Position numbers and translations under genes: made by a program
Source: Halorussus marinus
GTDB lineage: Archaea; Halobacteriota; Halobacteria; Halobacteriales; Haladaptataceae
Direction: 5' to 3'
NCBI RefSeq assembly: GCF_004765795.1
Contig: NZ_SBIV01000002.1
Location: forward strand, 496,001-560,000
Length of the DNA: 64,000 nt
Notes under the pieces: model-generated
What the model was told of the DNA's origin: nothing
Databases searched by the model: none
The model's input: only the letters and a program-made list of their open reading frames with translations
Shown here: piece by piece, positions 59,668 to 64,000 of the stretch
How the letters are laid out: each line of letters starts with the position of its first letter
Numbering within the stretch: position 1 is the first letter of the stretch

Positions 59668-60867
59668 ATGGTGAGCCTGCTGTTAGTCGTCGGCGTTGCG
59701 GTCGCGGTGTTCGTCGGATTCAACATCGGCGGATCCTCGACGGGCGTCGCGTTCGGTCCCGCGGTCGGCAGCGACGTGCTCTCGAAGCTCGGGGCGGCCG
59801 GGCTGATGGCGGGGTTCGCGCTGCTGGGCGGCTGGACGGTCGGTCGGAACGTCATCGCGACGATGGGCGGACAGATCGTGCCCGCGGAGCTTTTCACGCT
59901 CGGCGCGAGCGTCGGCGTCCTCTTTTTCGTCGGCCTCGCGCTCCTCGTCTCGAACCTCTTCGGGGTGCCCGCCTCCACGTCGATGACCGCCGTCGGCGCC
60001 ATCGCCGGCCTCGGGGTCGCCGCGGGCAACATCGACTGGAGCGTGATGGGCCGCATCGTCTCGTGGTGGCTGGTCGCGCCCATCCTCGCGTTCTGGGTGT
60101 GTGCGGTCGTCGGCCGATACGTCTACCCCTACCTCGACGTCTGGTTCCGGATCGACCAGACCGAGGGGCCGCTGATCGAGTACCGCCGGGTCGGCTCGAT
60201 CCCCTACCCGGTCGCGGGCGCCGACACCAATCGGCGCGAACTCGTGAGCAGCGTCCTCGTCGTCGTGATCGGCTGTTACATGGCGTTCTCGGCGGGCGCG
60301 TCCAACGTCGCCAACGCCGTCGCGCCCCTCGTCGGGAGCGGAGCGCTCGCCACCGATCAGGGCATCCTGCTCGCCGGGGGAGCCATCGCGCTCGGCGCCT
60401 TCACGATCGCGCGTCGCACCCTCGACACCGTCGGCAACGGCCTCACCGACCTCCCGCTGTTGGCGGCGCTCATCGTCGAGGTGGTGTCGGCGTCGCTCAT
60501 CACCTTCCTGTCGTACCTCGGCATCCCGGCGAGTCTCGCGGTGAGCGCCACGATGTGCATCATCGGGCTCGGGTGGGGCCGGGCGACCCGGACGGTCCGG
60601 CTCTCGGACGCGGCGGCGTCGGCGGTCAGCGGCGACGCCCGCGACCCGTCGGGCGGCGAGGAGTCGGCGATGTCGGTCAACGCGCTCGCGGCCGACCCCG
60701 AAGACGAGGTCAAGAAGATCGGCGAGGAAGAGCCCGCCGACCTGCAGGCGAGCGACCTGTTCGACCCGGAAGCGACCGGCCGCGTCGTGATGCTCTGGAT
60801 TCTGACGCCGTCGATCTCGGCGGTCGCGTCGTTCCTGCTTTTCCGGTTCGTCCCGATTTACGGGTAG
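59668..60867 (+). CDS. Pit-family inorganic phosphate permease, copy 2
   Basis: A 399-residue paralog of the upstream permease with the same signatures, GFNIGGSSTGVAFGPAVGS and FSAGASNVANAVAPLVGSG, and about ten helices. The cytoplasmic linker before the last helix is longer and acidic (residues ~310-375). The promoter candidate CGCCTTAATC lies ~30 bases before the ATG, so it may be expressed separately from copy 1. The 77-base block identical to copy 1 is at 60259-60335. Differences in the linkers suggest distinct regulation. Confidence 0.92.
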   Translation: MVSLLLVVGVAVAVFVGFNIGGSSTGVAFGPAVGSDVLSKLGAAGLMAGFALLGGWTVGRNVIATMGGQIVPAELFTLGASVGVLFFVGLALLVSNLFGVPASTSMTAVGAIAGLGVAAGNIDWSVMGRIVSWWLVAPILAFWVCAVVGRYVYPYLDVWFRIDQTEGPLIEYRRVGSIPYPVAGADTNRRELVSSVLVVVIGCYMAFSAGASNVANAVAPLVGSGALATDQGILLAGGAIALGAFTIARRTLDTVGNGLTDLPLLAALIVEVVSASLITFLSYLGIPASLAVSATMCIIGLGWGRATRTVRLSDAAASAVSGDARDPSGGEESAMSVNALAADPEDEVKKIGEEEPADLQASDLFDPEATGRVVMLWILTPSISAVASFLLFRFVPIYG

Positions 60868-60917
60868 CTCGGCGGAAACAATAACTACTAACCATCTGCC
60901 GGTCGAAACTCAGGGTG

Positions 60918-61307
60918 ATGCCAACCGTAGAATACCTCAACTACGAAGTGCTGGACGACCAGGGCTGGGACATGGACGACGACGACCTCTTCGAAGAGGC
61001 CGCCGATGCGGACCTCGACGACGAGGACTACGGCTCCCTGGAGGTCGCCGAAGGCGAGTACATCCTCGAAGCCGCCGAGGCGCAGGGCTACGACTGGCCC
61101 TTCTCGTGTCGCGCCGGCGCCTGTGCGAACTGCGCGTCCATCGTCAAGGAGGGCGAAATCGACATGGACATGCAACAGATCCTCAGCGACGAGGAGGTCG
61201 AGGAGAAGAACGTTCGACTGACCTGCATCGGCAGTCCGGCGGCCGACGAGGTCAAGATCGTCTACAACGCAAAGCACCTCGACTACCTCCAGAACCGCGT
61301 CATATAA
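60918..61307 (+). CDS. fdx: Halobacterial-type [2Fe-2S] ferredoxin
   Basis: A 129-residue plant-type ferredoxin of the well-known haloarchaeal form. The cluster ligands are C64, C69, C72 and C103 (CRAGACANC and LTCIG). The N-terminal acidic insertion ([24 protein letters not shown]) is the halophile-specific domain. It is the main electron acceptor for 2-oxoacid:ferredoxin oxidoreductases and a donor in nitrogen and other pathways. The ATG at 60918 gives [10 protein letters not shown]; a GTG codon just before it is not needed. Upstream ACAATAACTACTAACC is the promoter region. Confidence 0.97.
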   Translation: MPTVEYLNYEVLDDQGWDMDDDDLFEEAADADLDDEDYGSLEVAEGEYILEAAEAQGYDWPFSCRAGACANCASIVKEGEIDMDMQQILSDEEVEEKNVRLTCIGSPAADEVKIVYNAKHLDYLQNRVI

Positions 61308-61401
61308 GCGGCTCTCCCGATCGCTTTTTTCCGGCGCCGCGACCGCGTAGCGCCCGCTTTGAGCGGGAGCTTTAGGTGAGTCGGCCGCGTGTCCGGAACG
61401 G

Positions 61402-61650
61402 ATGACCGACGAGAACGCGACCCGAACGATGCGCGATACGTTCGGCGTCTGGAACGTCGACGCCGTCGAGCGGGAGGTCGTCCTCCGGAGTTCGGACGAC
61501 CAGCACGTCGCGGTCCCGCTCCCGGCTGGCGAGCGCGACCGGTTCGAGGCGCTCGCCGACGGGTCGGGCACCGTCGACGCGACGCTCGCGGCGACCGACG
61601 ACGGGCCGACGTCGTGGCGGATCGATGCGATCCACGCCGTCGACCGCTGA
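61402..61650 (+). CDS. Small conserved haloarchaeal protein
   Basis: An 82-residue acidic protein without cysteines or membrane segments: [20 protein letters not shown], then [21 protein letters not shown], and a helix [12 protein letters not shown], ending [12 protein letters not shown]. This looks like a compact alpha-beta fold. No family is recalled with confidence. It stands alone between the ferredoxin and the peptidase gene. A GGAGCTTTAGGTGAG element is ~30 bases upstream. Confidence 0.62.
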   Translation: MTDENATRTMRDTFGVWNVDAVEREVVLRSSDDQHVAVPLPAGERDRFEALADGSGTVDATLAATDDGPTSWRIDAIHAVDR

Positions 61651-61757
61651 GCGCGCACGCCCCGAGCGCCCTCGCCCGAACGGACAGCGGGCCGGGCGCC
61701 GCCCCGTCTCTTACATTTATATACGATGGTGGAACAAGTCCCGGTCGAGAGACTACC

Positions 61758-62750
61758 GTGCCCCTACTCGACGCCTCGATACCCGATCTCCTCCGACTGG
61801 TCGTCGTCCCCGCGTTCGGCTGGGCGGCGTGGCGGGACGTACGGACCCGCCGGATCCCGAACCGGACGTGGTACCCGCTGGCCGCGCTCGCGGTCGCCCT
61901 GCTGGCGTGGGACGCGTGGCGGGCCGCGAGCGGCGCGGTCGGCGCCCCGGAGTTCTTCTGGATCCGGGCGGGCGTGAGTCTGGGCGTCGTCGCGCCGCTG
62001 GTGCTTGCGTTCTGGTGGTTCCGTGCGTTCGGCGGCGCGGACGCGAAGGCGTTTCTCGTGGTCGCCGCGCTGTTCCCGACGTTCCCGAGCTACCTCCTCG
62101 CCGGATGGGAGCTCCCGCTCCAACAGACCCGTCTCGGCGTGTTCTCGCTCACGATCCTGACGAACACCGTCCTCGTCGGTGCGCTCTACCCGGTCGGTAT
62201 CTTCCTCCGGAACGCCGCCGCCGGCCGGTTCTCGTCGGTGATGGTCGTCGGCAAGCCGGTGTCGTGGGACGCGATCCCGACCGAGCACGGTCGACTGCTC
62301 GAGACGCCGGCGGGCACGACCCGCAACGGCGTCGATCTGGACGCGATCCGGATGTACCTCCGGTGGCGGGGACTGACGCTCGCGGAGCTCCGGGACGACC
62401 CCGACCGCCTGCGCGACCCCGCGAGCTTGCCGGCCGAACCGAACCCGCCCGGCGACGGTGCGGTCGAGACTGCGCGAACTGACGGCGGTGCGGTCGCCGA
62501 GGCGGTCCCGGACGACGCGCCGGCCGACGACCCGTGGGGCGCGGCCGCCTTCCTCGCGGCCATCGACCACGGCGCGTACGGGACCACACCCGACCGACTC
62601 CGCGACGGACTGGACGTGCTGGTCGCCAAAGAGGAGGTGTGGGTCTCGCCCGGCATCCCGTTCGTCGTCCCGCTGTTTGTCGGGACCGTGGTGGCGCTGA
62701 CCTACGGCGATCTGCTGTTCGGCGCGCTCGCGGCGCTCGGGATCGCGTAG
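61758..62750 (+). CDS. A24 family prepilin-type peptidase
   Basis: A 330-residue membrane aspartic protease of the type IV prepilin/archaellin peptidase family (FlaK/PibD-like). The catalytic Asp residues are D27 in [13 protein letters not shown] and D95 in [10 protein letters not shown], a GGAD variant of the usual GxGD. About eight helices are seen, with a soluble acidic stretch (~190-300: [20 protein letters not shown] and on) before two final helices. Targets would be pilin-like and archaellin precursors. The GTG start ([13 protein letters not shown]) is chosen from position of helix 1; TTTATATAC lies ~40 bases upstream. Confidence 0.85.
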   Translation: MPLLDASIPDLLRLVVVPAFGWAAWRDVRTRRIPNRTWYPLAALAVALLAWDAWRAASGAVGAPEFFWIRAGVSLGVVAPLVLAFWWFRAFGGADAKAFLVVAALFPTFPSYLLAGWELPLQQTRLGVFSLTILTNTVLVGALYPVGIFLRNAAAGRFSSVMVVGKPVSWDAIPTEHGRLLETPAGTTRNGVDLDAIRMYLRWRGLTLAELRDDPDRLRDPASLPAEPNPPGDGAVETARTDGGAVAEAVPDDAPADDPWGAAAFLAAIDHGAYGTTPDRLRDGLDVLVAKEEVWVSPGIPFVVPLFVGTVVALTYGDLLFGALAALGIA

Positions 62751-62763
62751 CTCGGGGCGGTCT

Positions 62764-64000
62764 TCAGGCCGCTTCGGTGGCGCCCGGCTCGGCGGCGGGT
62801 TCGGTCTCGGCCTGTCGGCGGTTGCGAACCGCGAGCGCGGCGAACAGCGCGCCCCCGACCGCCCGGAGTGCGAGATCGAACAGCACGGGGTCGACGTTCG
62901 CCGACACCCCCACCACAGAGAGCACCGTCGTCGCCACGTTGAACAGCAACAGCGGCGCCATCAGGAGAAGGGCCGCGAGCGCGAACCCGGCGCGGGCGAG
63001 CCGGCTCACGTCGGTGTAGAGATACGCGATGATGGTCGCGCCGAGCGCCACGACCCCGACGAACACGCCGACGACCGGGATCAGCACCTCCGGAAGGAAG
63101 TAGCCCAGCTCGGTAACGTCGGCGATCCCGATGACGTCGACCTCCTCGCCGGTGCCGGTCCCGCGGAGCAGGAGAATGCCCGGAGTCAGCACGAACGCGA
63201 ACGGGACGATCGCCTTGTTGAGCGACAGCGAGAACGCCTTTACCCCCGTCTCGAACTGGTCGGACTGGGCGATTCCCGAGGCGGCGTACGCCGCGACCGC
63301 GACCGGCGGGGTGATGTCGGCGATGACGCCGAAGTAGAGGATGAACAGGTGGGCCGCCAAAATCGGGATGCCGAGTTCGCTGATCGCCGGTCCGAGCATC
63401 GAGACGAGGATGATGTAGGTCACCGTCGTCGGCATCCCCATACCGAGGATGATCGAGGAGATGGCCGTGAGGACGAGCAGCGCGACGATCGAGCCGCCGG
63501 CCACGGTGCGGATGAGCGCGGTCAGGTTCGGGCCGAGCCCGCTCACGCTGATGACGCCCGGGATCACGCCCGCGGCGGCGACCGCGATGACGACCGCGGT
63601 CGCGGTGCGGGCTCCCGTGTCCATCGACTTCAGGACGAATCCGACGTACTGAAACGGGCGATTGGACGCGAGTCGCGGCCGGCGGACCGCGTCCGCGGCC
63701 GACGAGACCGCGCTGTCGACCTGCGGGTCGAAGTCCAGAAGCGGCGCGTCGCCCCGCGGCCGGGCGAGCATCGTCGCGAGGCTGACCGCGAGCGTGAGCC
63801 ACCCGAGCTTGCCGGCCGCCGCGAGCACCGCCGCGATCGGCGCCAACCCCGTCCCCGGAGCCGAGCCGGTGAGCGCGTCGACCAGCCCAGCGCCGGTCGC
63901 CACGAACGCGGCGGTCTCCAGCAGGAACAGTCCCGTGATGGTGCCGAGTAGCGGTCCGCGAGTCTCCTCGCTGTAGGCGGCGACCAGTGCGATGAGCGCG
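62764..64000 (-). CDS. Fused TRAP transporter permease, 3' part
   Basis: The C-terminal ~411 residues of a large membrane protein. The coding frame continues past the window edge, so the start is missing. It carries the DctM-type segment LGMGMPTTVTYIILVSMLGPAI, HLFILYFGVIADITPPVAVAAYAASGIA and KAFSLSLNKAIVPFAF, typical of fused DctQM (4TM/12TM) permeases of TRAP transporters. At least ten helices are seen. These use a solute-binding protein to import organic acids or osmolytes, driven by sodium. The end is an acidic tail. It converges with the prepilin peptidase gene, 13 bases apart. Confidence 0.9.
   Translation of the reverse strand, partial: ALIALVAAYSEETRGPLLGTITGLFLLETAAFVATGAGLVDALTGSAPGTGLAPIAAVLAAAGKLGWLTLAVSLATMLARPRGDAPLLDFDPQVDSAVSSAADAVRRPRLASNRPFQYVGFVLKSMDTGARTATAVVIAVAAAGVIPGVISVSGLGPNLTALIRTVAGGSIVALLVLTAISSIILGMGMPTTVTYIILVSMLGPAISELGIPILAAHLFILYFGVIADITPPVAVAAYAASGIAQSDQFETGVKAFSLSLNKAIVPFAFVLTPGILLLRGTGTGEEVDVIGIADVTELGYFLPEVLIPVVGVFVGVVALGATIIAYLYTDVSRLARAGFALAALLLMAPLLLFNVATTVLSVVGVSANVDPVLFDLALRAVGGALFAALAVRNRRQAETEPAAEPGATEAA

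Overview
The window is a piece of a haloarchaeal (class Halobacteria) chromosome. The reasons are the very GC-rich sequence, strongly acidic proteins, archaeal information-processing genes (RadA, NMD3, aIF6, L31e, L39e, L18a, prefoldin alpha, FtsY/SRP54), a halobacterial-type [2Fe-2S] ferredoxin with an acidic N-terminal insertion, TATA-like boxes 25-31 bases upstream of start codons (leaderless-transcript layout), and many small proteins typical of haloarchaea. I cannot fix the genus from the sequence alone. Almost all of it is core chromosome. I saw no insertion sequence, prophage or CRISPR array.

Layout. 1-6.3 kb: an XPD/DinG-type helicase, small zinc proteins, a YkgJ-type protein, DUF5784-like and PHP-domain proteins. 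6.3-12.2 kb: a zinc-containing ferredoxin, aldo/keto reductase, MOSC protein, the overlapping pair nmd3-taw2, and a class III aminotransferase. 12.2-17.2 kb: CPBP protease, htpX-pspAB, radA, and an AI-2E family membrane protein. 17.2-20.2 kb: sufS and sufU separated by an HD hydrolase and a CopD-like membrane protein. 20.3-28 kb: a translation and secretion block (thpR, rpl39e, rpl31e, eif6, rpl18a, pfdA, ftsY, ffh) interrupted by an arsR-arsC pair. 28-43 kb: a tandem MgtE-like pair, kynureninase, an intron-containing tRNA-Arg(TCT), peptidase, threonine aldolase, CDF transporter and the full-size XPD helicase. 43.4-52.7 kb: a complete LysW/ArgW-carrier arginine cluster, argGH then argW-X-C-B-D-E-F, with nearly every junction overlapping. 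52.8-64 kb: thrC, a 7TM histidine kinase, serA, two tandem Pit phosphate permeases, ferredoxin, an A24 prepilin-type peptidase, and a fused TRAP permease cut by the window end.

How the genes work together. In the arginine cluster, glutamate is attached to the C-terminal Glu of the small carrier ArgW by ArgX. It is then phosphorylated (ArgB), reduced (ArgC), transaminated (ArgD) and released as ornithine (ArgE). ArgF, ArgG and ArgH convert ornithine to arginine. SufS and SufU supply Fe-S clusters for the ferredoxins and XPD-type helicases. SRP54 and FtsY form the membrane-targeting pathway.

The least explained signal is a family of four dispersed, structured intergenic elements (near 4.8, 15.9, 28.1 and 34.2 kb). 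They begin right after a gene and share a 5-prime module, hairpins with two compensatory base changes, and a distal box. Second is the region upstream of argG, which holds an apparently leaderless 30-codon ORF folded into a perfect 14-bp stem. All calls are by eye; no database search was run.
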